This document shows positions 23,396 through 33,366 of a DNA stretch of 64,000 bases, one piece after another. This stretch comes from Symbiodinium kawagutii (Eukaryota; Sar; Dinophyceae; Suessiales; Symbiodiniaceae): assembly GCA_009767595.1 (NCBI GenBank), contig VSDK01006579.1:190350-254349 (forward strand). The letters run 5' to 3'. Positions within the stretch are counted from its first letter, which is position 1. The number at the start of each line of letters is the position of its first letter. The notes under the pieces are model-generated. The model worked only from the letters and a program-made list of their open reading frames with translations, did not search any database and was not told where the DNA came from. A program made the translations under genes and the position numbers.

Positions 23396-25115
23396 CACAT
23401 GATTAATCAATCCGCATATAGTTTTTCATGGTTGAACCATTCTGAGCTTAGAACAGTTATTTTTTCCCTCCACAATGGATCATAGTAGGCAATAGAGTTA
23501 CATGGACGATCTTATGATAAATGGCCGGGGCTTTGTTCCAGTTAAAAATGATATGTCATCACTTGGGTGATCGCAACTTCTGGGCACCCTAAGGAACACC
23601 TGCTCAAAAGTGTGCGCTCTGGTAAACTCACCTGAAAGTCAACTCATCATTTCCACTCGGCAAGCTGTACGAATGGTCGATGTTCCGCGCAACCAGATTA
23701 GTTTACCGAGGGGTATGCAGAAATGGTGCAAAGCAGGTAGTTTCCCTACTGCAAATCAACAACTTTTCCGCAACATTCCCACTGTTGGCTGACATCCACT
23801 TGGTTCACTTCCCTTTGATCCACAAATGGTGGTAGTCTTGAACGACCACAATGGGTTTTGAGAGGCTATGCTGGTTGGGAATTGGTCGAAACCAACACCT
23901 CCCCCTAGGGTGCCGCAAAAAGAAGCAAAGAAAATCAACCACCACTTTACACAAAGCAACCAAAACAAAAACGACGCCTGACAACCACCAAGAAAACGCG
24001 TTGTCGCCGACGAAAAAACACTGCAACGAGAACAGACTACTGCCACAAAAAGGAAACCAAGCAACCTATGGGTAAACAAACTGCTGCCCTTCCCAACCTG
24101 CACAACCTATCAGGACCCATGGTGGTTGACGAGCCACGCTCGTTGCCAGCCTTTGGGGTACCGAGGCACGTCATATCTATGAGCCACTGCGCCATACCGT
24201 CCACCTTGTCGCCTCGGTGAAAACATCAGCCATCTATTATAAGGCTTGGTAGCTGATTCAAGTGAGCAGATCTGGGTTACAATTTATAGATTGACATCTA
24301 CATATATATATATATATTACAATGAATATAAATATATGATATATATATATATATAAAGATATAGATATAGATAATTATATAAGGTGGTTGAGGAGCTGAA
24401 CCACAGTCATAGCCATAGTTATATCTGTAAGGCTATTGGGTGTTAGATGGTCTAGCTGAGCCATCTATAAGGCTTGACTCCCAGCGATCTATGAATTTTT
24501 ATCTATAATGGTTTGACTACACATAAAAACTCATTGTATCGTCGGTTTACCTTCATAATTGACCAAACAACAACGGAATGAAAACCCAAAAAAAGTCACG
24601 TTTCAAAGCAAAAGTGAGGGTTTTAGTCGGATGACCGTGCAAGACAAAGATTTCGCAAACAAAATGATTCATTCTTCTGAACATGGTCAATAATGGGAAA
24701 GAAAGCTGGTTAGTAATGATACATATAAGGGTGAACAAAAAATTACCGTAAAGAACTTGCTTAATACGGTTTGGCAATGCCTCATGTTTAACAATGGGTA
24801 ATCATGGTATTGGCTGGGGGGGGGGTGGGTGTTTTTGATCATTGCTTGAATGATTTCGTTTCTTAGGATTGCATTAATAACAATATTAGTCACCGCCGCC
24901 ATGGCGTAATTTCATCAGTGACATCTTAATGTTTACGAGCAACTAATGATCAGAGTAATCACACCATAAAGTTCTAAAACCCTTAGATGGTTTGCCTCAA
25001 ACAAGAGTTTACCAAATCATATCAAATCTTAGTTCTATATCATACCAAAAATTATGTCGGATTTTTTTTGAGGGAAACAAGAAGCCTAGTAGACCCACTT
25101 CGGGTCGTGGGTCAC
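23396..25115. other. Intron-like sequence, AT tract, G run
   Basis: Lys/Thr-coding A-rich stretch at 23910-24080, (TA)n tract at 24296-24376, and an 11-G run near 24820. An exon may be missed here, since the exons at 25116-25180 and 22643-22798 disagree in phase. Confidence 0.35.
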
Positions 25116-25180
25116 CTTGCCACAACTGGGTCCATGCTTTGTCACGCAGCACCCGCGATCCCTTGGTCGAAGTCCAGTCA
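25116..25180 (-). CDS. Coding exon, minus-strand giant gene
   Basis: 65 nt; acceptor ATCACCAG|, donor GGCAAG|GTGACC. Reads DWTSTKGSRVLRDKAWTQLW(Q), in phase with the exon at 26551-26664. The plus strand is also open with a CACTG|GTGATC donor (GHLATTGSMLCHAAPAIPWS), so orientation rests on phase. Confidence 0.4.
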
Positions 25181-25314
25181 CTGGTGATCAGCACATTGGT
25201 GCGTGCATGGGCCGACAATCCATCCTAGCGAAGGTCATAGGCGTTCAATGATGGCTAAGGACCAACAGTGCTAGGGAATATAATGGCTAAAAATGGTGAA
25301 TAATTGTAAAATGC

Positions 25315-25417
25315 GTGGTCTCTCAAGTCATAGGGGTACCCTCAGTTATCATCCAGTTTACGAACATTTTTTAGAAATAAACCAAGCATAACTCAGCTGT
25401 GCCTATTTTGAGATTCA
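25315..25417. repeat. Inverted-repeat element, family 1
   Basis: gtggtctctcaagtcatagg to cctattttgagattcaac. Confidence 0.75.
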
Positions 25418-25812
25418 ACAGTTCATGGTGATCCGCAAGCATAGCCAAAGAAAGTTGTTTGAGCAATGTTTTTTTCCACCAAAAATATGACCTTAGGGAT
25501 AAACTCCAGTCAATCGCCAGTGTTGCGGTTTCCCTGCGCCCGCAGCAGCAACAGAATCTTGCATCCTAAGAAATGGAAGCCTAAAATCTATCTCAAACAT
25601 GGCATGCTTAGTAATTTCATCCACCAAAGTGTCAAACCCCTCTCCCATCATCCGCCGCGGATTTGCAAACACTTCTTCCCTAAGACGCTGGTGATGCAGC
25701 CGTCAGCTGCGGGGTCTGGTGGGATGTATATAATGATACCTATGAGCCCCAGTTGTTAGTAACATCCAAAAACTGACCTCCCAGTTATGGGTTCACAACA
25801 TATCCCAACATA
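25418..25812. other. Intron-like sequence
   Basis: A plus-strand frame near 25500-25760 has no clear splice framing. Nothing supported. Confidence 0.3.
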
Positions 25813-25915
25813 TGGTGGTTTCTCAAAACAGGGTACCCCAAAAATGGTTGGTTTATTGCTACAAAGTAACTATTATTGGATGATTTAGGGGTACCCCTAT
25901 TTTGAGAAACCACCA
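25813..25915. repeat. Inverted-repeat element, family 1, TA flanks
   Basis: One of the best-preserved copies: tggtggtttctcaaaacagg to cctattttgagaaaccacca. It is bordered by TA on both sides, as expected of a TA (mariner-type) target duplication. Confidence 0.85.
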
Positions 25916-26226
25916 TATTAAGTCAACAGCTAGGCTGTTGGATGATTTATCCCAGCTGACTGCGCATCCCCTCTGCTGCAAGTTGTTGTCCCCGATGAAT
26001 CAAGCCCCCATCAAGCATGATTTACGGTAGCCATGACATTCTTGTGCCTTCATTGACCACTATTCATCATTATTCACAATCATTGAAACAAGTTTAGTCT
26101 AGCCATTTACCGCTTGCAAGGGCTATCGAGCAATATTCAGGATTAAGAAAAATGCTATGACCACCTGCACGTGAGATACATGTCTGACTCATTGGTGTTC
26201 ATTACAACTACATGCATTGGTACATA

Positions 26227-26330
26227 TGGTGGTTTCTCAAAATAGGGGTACCCCCAAAATGTTTGGTTTATTACTATAAAATGGTTAATAATGCATGATT
26301 TGGGGACACCCTTGTTTTGAGAAACACCCA
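26227..26330. repeat. Inverted-repeat element, family 1, TA flanks
   Basis: tggtggtttctcaaaatagg to cttgttttgagaaacaccca, again with TA on each side. Confidence 0.85.
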
Positions 26331-26344
26331 TATGAACAAACAAT

Positions 26345-26443
26345 TGTGGTGGTTGAACCACCCCTTATTTAAAATACGGGACAGCCAACCATTGGTTGAT
26401 AATTACTATAGGGAAAACAAAAGAAGCTTAAAACCATCAACCA
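26345..26443. repeat. Inverted-repeat element, family 4
   Basis: gtggtggttgaaccacccct to ttaaaaccatcaacca. Confidence 0.65.
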
Positions 26444-26550
26444 AAAAAGACAAAAAGGATGGGTGTAGCGGGTCCAGCTACCAATTCTGCAAGTTCTTGA
26501 GGCGCCCCAAGGCATCACCCACTCTTGGGGCCTTGTCTCCCCATCAGAAC

Positions 26551-26664
26551 CCCGTCCCGGCCTGGGTGGTCCCCTTCACATAGATGCGTTGGTACTGGGG
26601 ACGATGAGGTGTGCCCCAAAAGGTCATGTTCTCCGGGTCAAATTTCAACCTCTGCCAGTGCTGA
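26551..26664 (-). CDS. Coding exon with CADG/He_PIG core, minus-strand giant gene
   Basis: 114 nt. Translation QHWQRLKFDPENMTFWGTPH then RPQYQRIYVKGTTQAGTG. WQRLKFDPENMTFWGTP fits the signature of cadherin-like/putative Ig repeats (WLxFDxxTxTFSGTP), and RIYVKGTTQAGTG fits the following strand. Acceptor ACGAAG|, donor ACGGG|GTTCTG; a GC donor at CCCAG|GCCGGG is an alternative. Phase fits the exons on both sides. Such repeats mediate adhesion or sugar binding outside the cell. Confidence 0.65.
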
Positions 26665-27538
26665 CTTCGTCACGAGAAGCGATGCTTGCTTAGAGGGAAG
26701 GTCGACACAGTAATGTTTCTGCTATCATTGCTTTATTATTATCTGCTATCAACATTCTTATTAAGTCTTATTATTATTACTACTATTTCACTAGCACTAT
26801 TGCTATTGAGGCTGGATGACACTACCTGTCCATATGGTTGATATTTTTACTTTATACAAGAGGCTCCATGGGAAACTTTTGCTTATGAATCATGATTCTC
26901 CTATACGTACAAAGAACATCTCTTGGGATGAAAGCAACGGATGAATTTCACGCCATTGATGGTCCCAATTACTCAAGAACAATCATTTTACACAGGGAAA
27001 CCAACGACTTTTGCCAGATGGTTTAATGAAGCCAAACCAACATGGAGCCAACAATCACAGCCACCAAAGATGACCTGCTCATGTTGGGACACTATTGGTA
27101 CAGCACCACAACTTGAAGGCTATCCGATACACCGTCGCCCCTCAAGCGCTGGTACCAAGTGTACCACCCCTAGATGTACAGAGTGGTACCCCCAAGATAG
27201 CTACGGTAAGTTCTTTTCTTAGGGTCACTACCAGGCAAATGGCGTAGATATGACTATAGTCATCCGGTTTATCAACGCAACTATTACAGGGCCGTACCAC
27301 TCTCAACTTCAACGTTGCTCCTGGCCTTCTTTTGCACCAGAAACCATTTGAAAGAACCAGCATGAAACCACCAGCCGGTTCTTCACCATCATCAATCCAT
27401 ATCAACCTGTTTGTCAATCCCAAAACTTTTCCCGTTGCCAAGAAACCAAAAACCATTTTGAGATTATCAAAACTTTCTTTTGGCTGTTTTGAATTGGCAA
27501 AAACTTGTGTTGTTTATCAACCTATTCCGCCAAGAAAC
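26665..27538. other. Intron-like sequence
   Basis: Imperfect copies of GGTACCAC/GTGGTACC words near 27130-27190. Nothing else. Confidence 0.35.
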
Positions 27539-27673
27539 CATTTTGGCAAAAATCCGTGCTCTCCAAAGGCGGAATACGTCAGCTGTGTGCCCTCAGGGTC
27601 TACGATGATTCCCTCAGGCACTTTGCGCACGATGGGCTCGCCCACCACACCTCGCCACAGGGCCGCGGAAAAC
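27539..27673 (-). CDS. Coding exon, start of a CADG/He_PIG repeat, minus-strand giant gene
   Basis: 135 nt; acceptor CTACGTAG|G, donor AAAATG|GTTTCT. Translation includes GEPIVRKVPEGIIVDPEGTQ then LTYSAFGEHGFLPK. DPEGTQLTYSA is the classic strand before the PLPxWL loop of CADG/He_PIG repeats, and the next exon continues with the WQRLKFDPEN core. The phase at its start does not match the exon at 28247-28369. Confidence 0.6.
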
Positions 27674-27698
27674 CTACGTAGTGGTAGTGGTACCCACA

Positions 27699-27846
27699 TG
27701 GTGCTTTCTCAAGTCATAGGGGTACCCCGCAATCATCCAGTTTATTAACCATTTCATAGGGGTACCCGTTAAACCATCCAGTTTATTAACCATTTATAGT
27801 AAGAAACCAACCGTCTTTGGGCTCCCTGTGACTTGAGAAACCACCA
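27699..27846. repeat. Inverted-repeat element, family 1, internally duplicated
   Basis: tggtgctttctcaagtcata to tgtgacttgagaaaccacca. The inner block ataggggtacccg...catccagtttattaacc occurs twice. CA lies on both flanks. Confidence 0.8.
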
Positions 27847-28246
27847 CATGGTGATAAGTTGGTTGATAAGCCACAGAAGCTAACTGGGGGCACCTCTCTG
27901 TAGAAACTTCGGTGCTGAATTAGTGAATATTGCCTGACATGTTGGGTTCGTTCCACTGAGTGAAGTTGTGGTCTTCATTACCAGGACCCGACACTTGCAT
28001 AATAAATATGCAACCATGGAAGAGAGCCATAGTACTGATATTAAGATATTAAGGTGCTCGCAAACACCGATCGACGATGAATCCGACATTCTGGGCATCA
28101 ATTCTTACATGCTTAATCATACTGCCACAGTCACTGTATTTGTTCAACTTCAATCAACTTCATTTAATTAACTTGTTTCAACAGCATGAGCTGTACCATG
28201 CATGGTGATGGCATGGCATCTATCATGGCACGGCGCCGCGTTTTAC

Positions 28247-28369
28247 CAGTCGGATCGCCGCTTGTTCGCCCTGCCCTTTGCCTAAGAGGTCGGGGAAGCT
28301 TTGCACGATCCTTGGCGGATGCCGCGAACTTCCAAAAGCAGAATCCCAAATCTCCCCAAAGCTTTTGAT
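28247..28369 (-). CDS. Coding exon, minus-strand giant gene
   Basis: 123 nt, 41 codons, phase 0-0; acceptor ATTCCCCAG|, donor CGACTG|GTAAAA. Reads IKSFGEIWDSAFGSSRHPPR then IVQSFPDLLGKGQGEQAAIR. Two other minus frames are partly open; this one joins in phase to the He_PIG exon at 30952-31040. Confidence 0.5.
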
Positions 28370-28682
28370 CTGGGGAATGTGAAGAAAGGGGTTCTGAAAA
28401 TTCCCCAATCGTTCAAAAGCAGAAATTCCAAGCAGCCACAGCTCCAAAAGAACGAGCTGGGGAATGTGAAGAATCTTCGTGGTGGAATTTCCACACTGAA
28501 ATGCTGAGGGAGCAAACGGTTCACGTGAAGAGATACTATGAAACATCCCTACATGTTCTGGCATTGACGGCTGTTTCGTTCCCATTCCTTCAATCTTCAG
28601 AACCACTTCAGCGGCATCAAAAAGGGCGTACCACGAATCATGTTTCCATCCTCATTGCTTGAACACATGTAACCTACCATAC

Positions 28683-28869
28683 GGGTGTTTCTCAAAATAG
28701 GGGACCCCAAAATCATCCTATATTAATCATTTCTAGTAACCAACAGCCTTAGTTGTTTAACCATTGTTGTTGGTTATCCCCTATGACTCATCATTATTCA
28801 TCATTATTAAGCTCCAAGTCTATAAACCATGCATAACTTGGGGGTCCCCCCATTCCAAGGAACCTCCCA
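28683..28869. repeat. Inverted-repeat element, family 1, interrupted
   Basis: Left gggtgtttctcaaaatagg, right gggggtccccccattccaag. The larger size suggests an internal insertion. Confidence 0.6.
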
Positions 28870-28981
28870 TGGGCTCCCAATGTCCCCCCCCCCATGGGCC
28901 CCTCCAGGTCCAGCTCAGGTCTCCCCCCACGCGTTCGCGACCCAGGCGTCAGGGGCGGTCGCACGGTCCCGATCTTCAGGG

Positions 28982-29345
28982 CCCAGGGGGTTGAAGCCGA
29001 CAAGTTCTGGGGATCGGTGCCTGGTCAACGCCATCGGTGCGTGGCAGGGGGCGGGGCCTGGCACGTCGCTTCAGGGATGTCTCAGGGGTCCTGGTTGGCT
29101 GATCGTCAGCTTCCATGGTCTACCCTCTGGTGAACTAACATGGCAAATCCATCATAAATGGATCCAGGGGGTTGAAGCCGACAAGTTCTGGGGATCGGTG
29201 CCTGGTCAACGCCATCGGTGCGTGGCAGGTGGCGGGTCATGGCACGTCGCTTCAGGGATGTCTCAGGGGTCCTGGTTGGCTGATCGTCAGCTTCCATGGT
29301 CTACCCTCTGGTGAACTAACATGGCAAATCCATCATAAATGGATG
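28982..29345 (+). repeat. Tandem duplication, 2 x 182 bp, carrying an exon-like segment
   Basis: ccagggggttgaagccgaca recurs after 182 bp. Each copy contains an open plus frame GVEADKFWGSVPGQRHRCVA then GGGAWHVASG, ending at a CTCTG|GTGAAC donor, followed by the start of a family 2 element. Of the three differing bases visible, two are silent and one is missense in this frame, while the minus frame has three missense changes; this favours plus coding. Upstream (28920) an acceptor is uncertain. Confidence 0.55.
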
Positions 29346-29410
29346 ATTTCCCAGGGTTTTCTAACAAAATGGGGGATTTTCCATTGCCATGTTAGTTTGC
29401 TAGAGGGTAA
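29302..29410. repeat. Inverted-repeat element, family 2
   Basis: Family 2 ends: CTGGTAAACTAACCTGGCAA type (here taccctctggtgaactaaca to tgttagtttgctagagggta), about 110 bp. The first 182-bp copy carries only its first 45 bp, so the element pre-dated the duplication or was trimmed by it. Confidence 0.8.
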
Positions 29411-29894
29411 GTCATGGCAGTTGGTCATACAACTCTGTGGCATAGCCAACCGTCTTCACAGACTCCATGGTCCGCAAGATCGCTGGAAGCACAGACTCCA
29501 TGGTGCATTCGACCGATCAGACCTATGTTCACTCAGTCGGTTCACTATCAGGTAGAATCAGCCCCCAAGTTTCTCAAGCACGGCACCATTGAAGAAGTGG
29601 AAACATCAGCAGTTGAAACAGTCTTACTCGTTTTACAAATCGTTCATTATGAGCAACAATCCAGTTGGCATAATCAATGGTTATCAAAGTGCAATGTTGA
29701 ATGCTCATTGGTTCTGAATGGTTGCTTACAAGGCCCCCAACCTATTTGACTTCGGTTATAACTAGGCTAACTACGAGGAAAATGGTACCCAGTGCTTCCA
29801 GTTGCCATCATGGTAAGTAACCAACCCCGAACAACAATGGTAGAACCCAGCTGGTTACCTACTACAATGGTAACTCGCAGGCGAATGGTACATA

Positions 29895-30012
29895 TGCTGG
29901 TTTCTCAAAATAGGGGTCCCCAAAATCATCCGTTCTTAATCATGTTTATATTCTATGATTTAAAATGATAAACCAACCATTTTTGTGGTACCCTTATCTT
30001 GAGAAACCACCA
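29895..30012. repeat. Inverted-repeat element, family 1
   Basis: tgctggtttctcaaaatagg to ccttatcttgagaaaccacc. Directly followed by a second copy. Confidence 0.8.
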
Positions 30013-30014
30013 TT

Positions 30015-30112
30015 TGGGTGTTTCTCAAAATAGGGGACCCCAAATCATCCATGTTTAATCATTAACAATACACCAACCATTTTTGAGGGTCCCCCCTTTC
30101 AAGAAACCATCA
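30015..30112. repeat. Inverted-repeat element, family 1
   Basis: tgggtgtttctcaaaatagg to cccctttcaagaaaccatc, arranged head-to-tail with the previous copy. Confidence 0.8.
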
Positions 30113-30145
30113 CGTAACCATAGTGAAATGGCTTATTCATTGACT

Positions 30146-30259
30146 TGGCTGTGGGTCAAAACCCCGTACCCCTGGTTCCCCTTTCATTTGCCATTTTTTT
30201 CCCTTATTATTGTTGGCAAATCCTCCATTAGTTGGTTAGTTAATGTTGACCCATAGCCA
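30146..30259. repeat. Inverted-repeat element, family 3
   Basis: tggctgtgggtcaaaacccc to gttgacccatagcca. The flanking sequence aaatggcttattcattgact occurs on both sides, a 20-bp direct repeat. Confidence 0.85.
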
Positions 30260-30951
30260 AATGGCTTATTCATTGACTTCTGACCGGAAGGGCCCACCTG
30301 AAACAGGTCCTACCACCCACCTTTAACCCACGGCGCAGCCGTGCGCCTTTCACCATCAAGGTGAGCTCCTGAACGGTCAGGGTGGTTGAACGAAAGGTTC
30401 AAGGGGGGTTCTGGGTTCAAGGATCAGCCATTTCTATTGGCCAATAGTGGTCAATAGTAGGTTAATAGTAGGTTAATAGTAAAGGATACTAACATGATAG
30501 TGGTTAATATGTGGAGAATGATGAGCCATTTCGACTGGTGTCTAACATGATAGAATAGAAAATGAGCATGGTGGCTAATATCATGATTCTATTCGCTAAC
30601 CAGAGTGGCTAATGATAAAGGATACTACCATGTTTTTGGTTAATCAGTGGACAATGGCAAAATAGGTTTCTCGAGTCATAGAGGTTCAACGATTGCTGAG
30701 GACCAACAATACTAAGGAATGTAGTGATTGAAAATAGTATCCATCCTGCAGTTGCACCTGCCGAATCTACCACCCGTAAACATGAGCATCATTCACCATC
30801 ATCAACTAGTTACTAACCAATCCTCAACCATCATCTAACCATCACTAGCCAGCCAAACCATCAGTTAACTATCATTCAACCACCACCAACCATCATTTGA
30901 CCAACCAACCAACCAACCAAGCAAGCAAGCAACCATCACCGCCATCCTCAC
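30260..30951. other. Intron-like sequence
   Basis: A short G/C patch at 30280-30370 is not clearly coding. The rest is ggttaatagtagg- and aaccatcatt-type sequence. Confidence 0.35.
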
Positions 30952-31040
30952 CGCCTCAGGCTGCGCCTGCTTCTCCGGTGGCGTTCCGGAAAGCTTCAAG
31001 GTCTTCGCATCGAAGTGGAGCCAGGTCGGCAATGGAGAGC
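30952..31040 (-). CDS. Coding exon with He_PIG core, minus-strand giant gene
   Basis: 89 nt; acceptor GCTGTAG|G, donor GAGGCG|GTGAGG. Reads SPLPTWLHFDAKTLKLSGTP then PEKQAQPEA, a near-consensus putative Ig/CADG core (PLPxWLxFDxxTxxLSGTP). Two bases at its start complete the glycine left open by the exon at 32057-32124, giving DG|SPLPTWL. Confidence 0.75.
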
Positions 31041-31094
31041 CTACAGCAGCGTAGAACAAGGTGGGCACTCCATAGGGTTTCTGAGATCTGGCGA

Positions 31095-31230
31095 GTTAGG
31101 TCAAGCAGTTAACCATATATAATGAGAGATTATGACCTACTAATAAAAGGGAAAACTGCCTGCTTAATAGTTGGGTGTTTCTCAAAAATCGGGTGACTTA
31201 GTACTACAAAAATACGAAGGTGACGAGTTA
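31095..31230. repeat. Partial family 3 and family 1 elements
   Basis: 31085-31165 matches one end of family 3 (gcgagttaggtcaagcagtt). 31172-31200 is a lone family 1 left end. Confidence 0.5.
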
Positions 31231-31328
31231 TGGGTGTTTCTCAAAACAGGGGACCTCCAAAAATGGTTGGTTTATTACTATAATACAATTGCATGATTTG
31301 GGGGTACCCCTATTTTATGACATCACCA
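31231..31328. repeat. Inverted-repeat element, family 1
   Basis: tgggtgtttctcaaaacagg to ctattttatgacatcacca; the right end has a small insertion. Confidence 0.75.
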
Positions 31329-32056
31329 GATCTAAGTCTAGTGGTTTTGGGCACGGTGGCTCTGGCTTCTTTGTCCTTGACAAAATTCTGAGATCTAAGT
31401 GGTGTAGGTGGTCTAAATGGTTTTCTGAGTGGTTGTCCAAGTGGATTATGGATATTATGACCATGTGTGTAGACTTACAACGTTAGTGAGCCAGTGAAGT
31501 ACAGTATATCGTAGTTCTATCTGCCATTGCTGGTGGTTGATCAGCCATTGCCCTACTGGTACTAGGTAAGAAGACGTTGCTACACTGCATTGTAGTAAAT
31601 GGCTTTTACTTGCACACATATATTTATTAAAAAAATATATAATATATATATATATACAAAAAAACCAATGAATAATTAAGCCATACTTTTTGATATCAAC
31701 CACTACTTGCCCAATCATCAAACCGTCTTAATCCATCTTATACTCTCAATTTACAATTATTCAAACAATTCACAATCATACACTTACCAGCATTGACTAC
31801 GCTTAGAATTAGAACATATTAGAACTTTGAACTCTTTCGGCTGAAGGCTATCCAACACAAATTCACAATTCATCAAACATTATCTGACCGCGAATATCCA
31901 TTAAGATTCATCAACCATCACTCAGGATGCCGAACTGTGTAAGTAGAACATCACCATCCAAATCTCCAAGGAACCTTAGGTTTACCCCCATCAGCAGTTG
32001 CCACAGCACCACAGCCCCCGGCCCCCGTTCGACCCCGGCCCCACTCGGCGTCCGGC
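31329..32056. other. Intron-like sequence
   Basis: Includes a (TA)n tract at 31617-31655. 31980-32056 is G/C-rich and open on minus beyond the exon donor, but the domain match ends at that donor. Confidence 0.35.
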
Positions 32057-32124
32057 CGTCGTGCAGTGTGGCGCTGTAAGAAATCTCGGCCTCGTCGGGG
32101 TCTACAATGGAGTCCTGACGACCG
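32057..32124 (-). CDS. Coding exon, CADG strand ending at a GC donor, minus-strand giant gene
   Basis: 68 nt; acceptor CCCGTAG|, donor GACG|GCCGGA. Reads GRQDSIVDPDEAEISYSATL then HD, the DPD..ISYSATL strand of a CADG/He_PIG repeat. Ending at the GC donor makes the next exon continue as DG|SPLPTWL, exactly the family order. If the frame simply ran on, it would read TPSGAGVERGPG, which does not fit. An earlier acceptor at 32182 would add SHAFNSDLPAAPR. The plus strand here is also open. Confidence 0.65.
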
Positions 32125-32329
32125 CTACGGGACCGCCAGCGCGGCGCGGCTGGGAGATCCGAGTTGAAGGCGTGGGAAGCTGCTGGAGATTTGGCCATGG
32201 GTCAATATTAACCAACCAACCAACCAATGGTTAATGGTTAATAATAGGGGATAACAACTAGCAACTATAGGGGATATACCTTAGTCATTTCTTCTAACAG
32301 TAACTCTTTATAACTTATAACCCCTTAAA

Positions 32330-33122
32330 AACAACTCTTGACTTCATCAAAAACAACACTTAACTTCTATCCAAAATGACCCTTAACTTCATCAAAAACA
32401 ACACTTAACTTTATCAAAAACAACACTTAATTTCTATCCAAAATGACCCTTAACTTCATCAAAAACAACACTTAACTTTATCCAAAACAACACTTAATTT
32501 CTATCCAAAATGACCCTTAACTTCATCAAAAACAACACTTAACTTTATCCAAAACAACACTTAATTTCTATCCAAAATGACCCTTAACTTCATCAAAAAC
32601 AACACTTAACTTTATCCAAAACAACACTTAATTTCTATCCAAAATGACCCTTAACTTCATCAAAAACAACACTTAACTTTATCCAAAACAACACTTAATT
32701 TCTATCCAAAATGACCCTTAACTTCATCAAAAACAACACTTAACTTTATCCAAAACAACACTTAATTTCTATCCAAAATGACCCTTAACTTCATCAAAAA
32801 CAACACTTAACTTTATCCAAAACAACACTTAATTTCTATCCAAAATGACCCTTAACTTCATCAAAAACAACACTTAACTTTATCCAAAACAACACTTAAT
32901 TTCTATCCAAAATGACCCTTAACTTCATCAAAAACAACACTTAACTTTATCCAAAACAACACTTAATTTCTATCCAAAATGACCCTTAACTTCATCAAAA
33001 ACAACACTTAACTTTATCCAAAACAACACTTAATTTCTATCCAAAATGACCCTTAACTTCATCAAAAACAACACTTAACTTTATCCAAAACAACACTTAA
33101 TTTCTATCCAAAATGACCCTTA
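32330..33122 (+). repeat. 67-bp tandem array
   Basis: CCAAAATGAC recurs at exactly 67-bp steps from 32438 to 33108 (10 exact periods), with a shorter variant unit at 32330-32437. Each unit holds CTTAACTTCATCAAAAACAA and related cttaacttt/cttaatttc sub-repeats. It lies in the intron between the exons at 34309 and 32124. Confidence 0.97.
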
Positions 33123-33248
33123 TCTTACATGCTCCTAAACACAACTCTTACACGCTCCAAACATGTGCCTTACCAGGCTGACATCCTGAGTGTAAAGAAG
33201 GTACCCTAGTTACTGTTAGAGGCAATCCATAAGATATACCAGCTATTT

Positions 33249-33366
33249 ATGGCTATGGGTCAAGCAGTTAATCAACCAGCTAATGGTGGATAATAACCAG
33301 GAATGATAGGGAAAACAATGGTTAATGTTAGGGGAAGCAGGGGTACAGGATTTTACCCACTGCCAT
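33249..33366. repeat. Inverted-repeat element, family 3
   Basis: Reverse copy, tggctatgggtcaagcagtt to ttttacccactgcca. Confidence 0.75.

Noticed and set aside
23851-24103. Lys/Thr-rich plus frame and its hydrophobic minus mirror
   Set aside because: Reflects A-rich composition; no splice framing or recognisable domain.
32330-33122. CRISPR or regulatory iteron array
   Set aside because: Units are contiguous with no unique spacers; it is a simple 67-bp tandem repeat in an intron.
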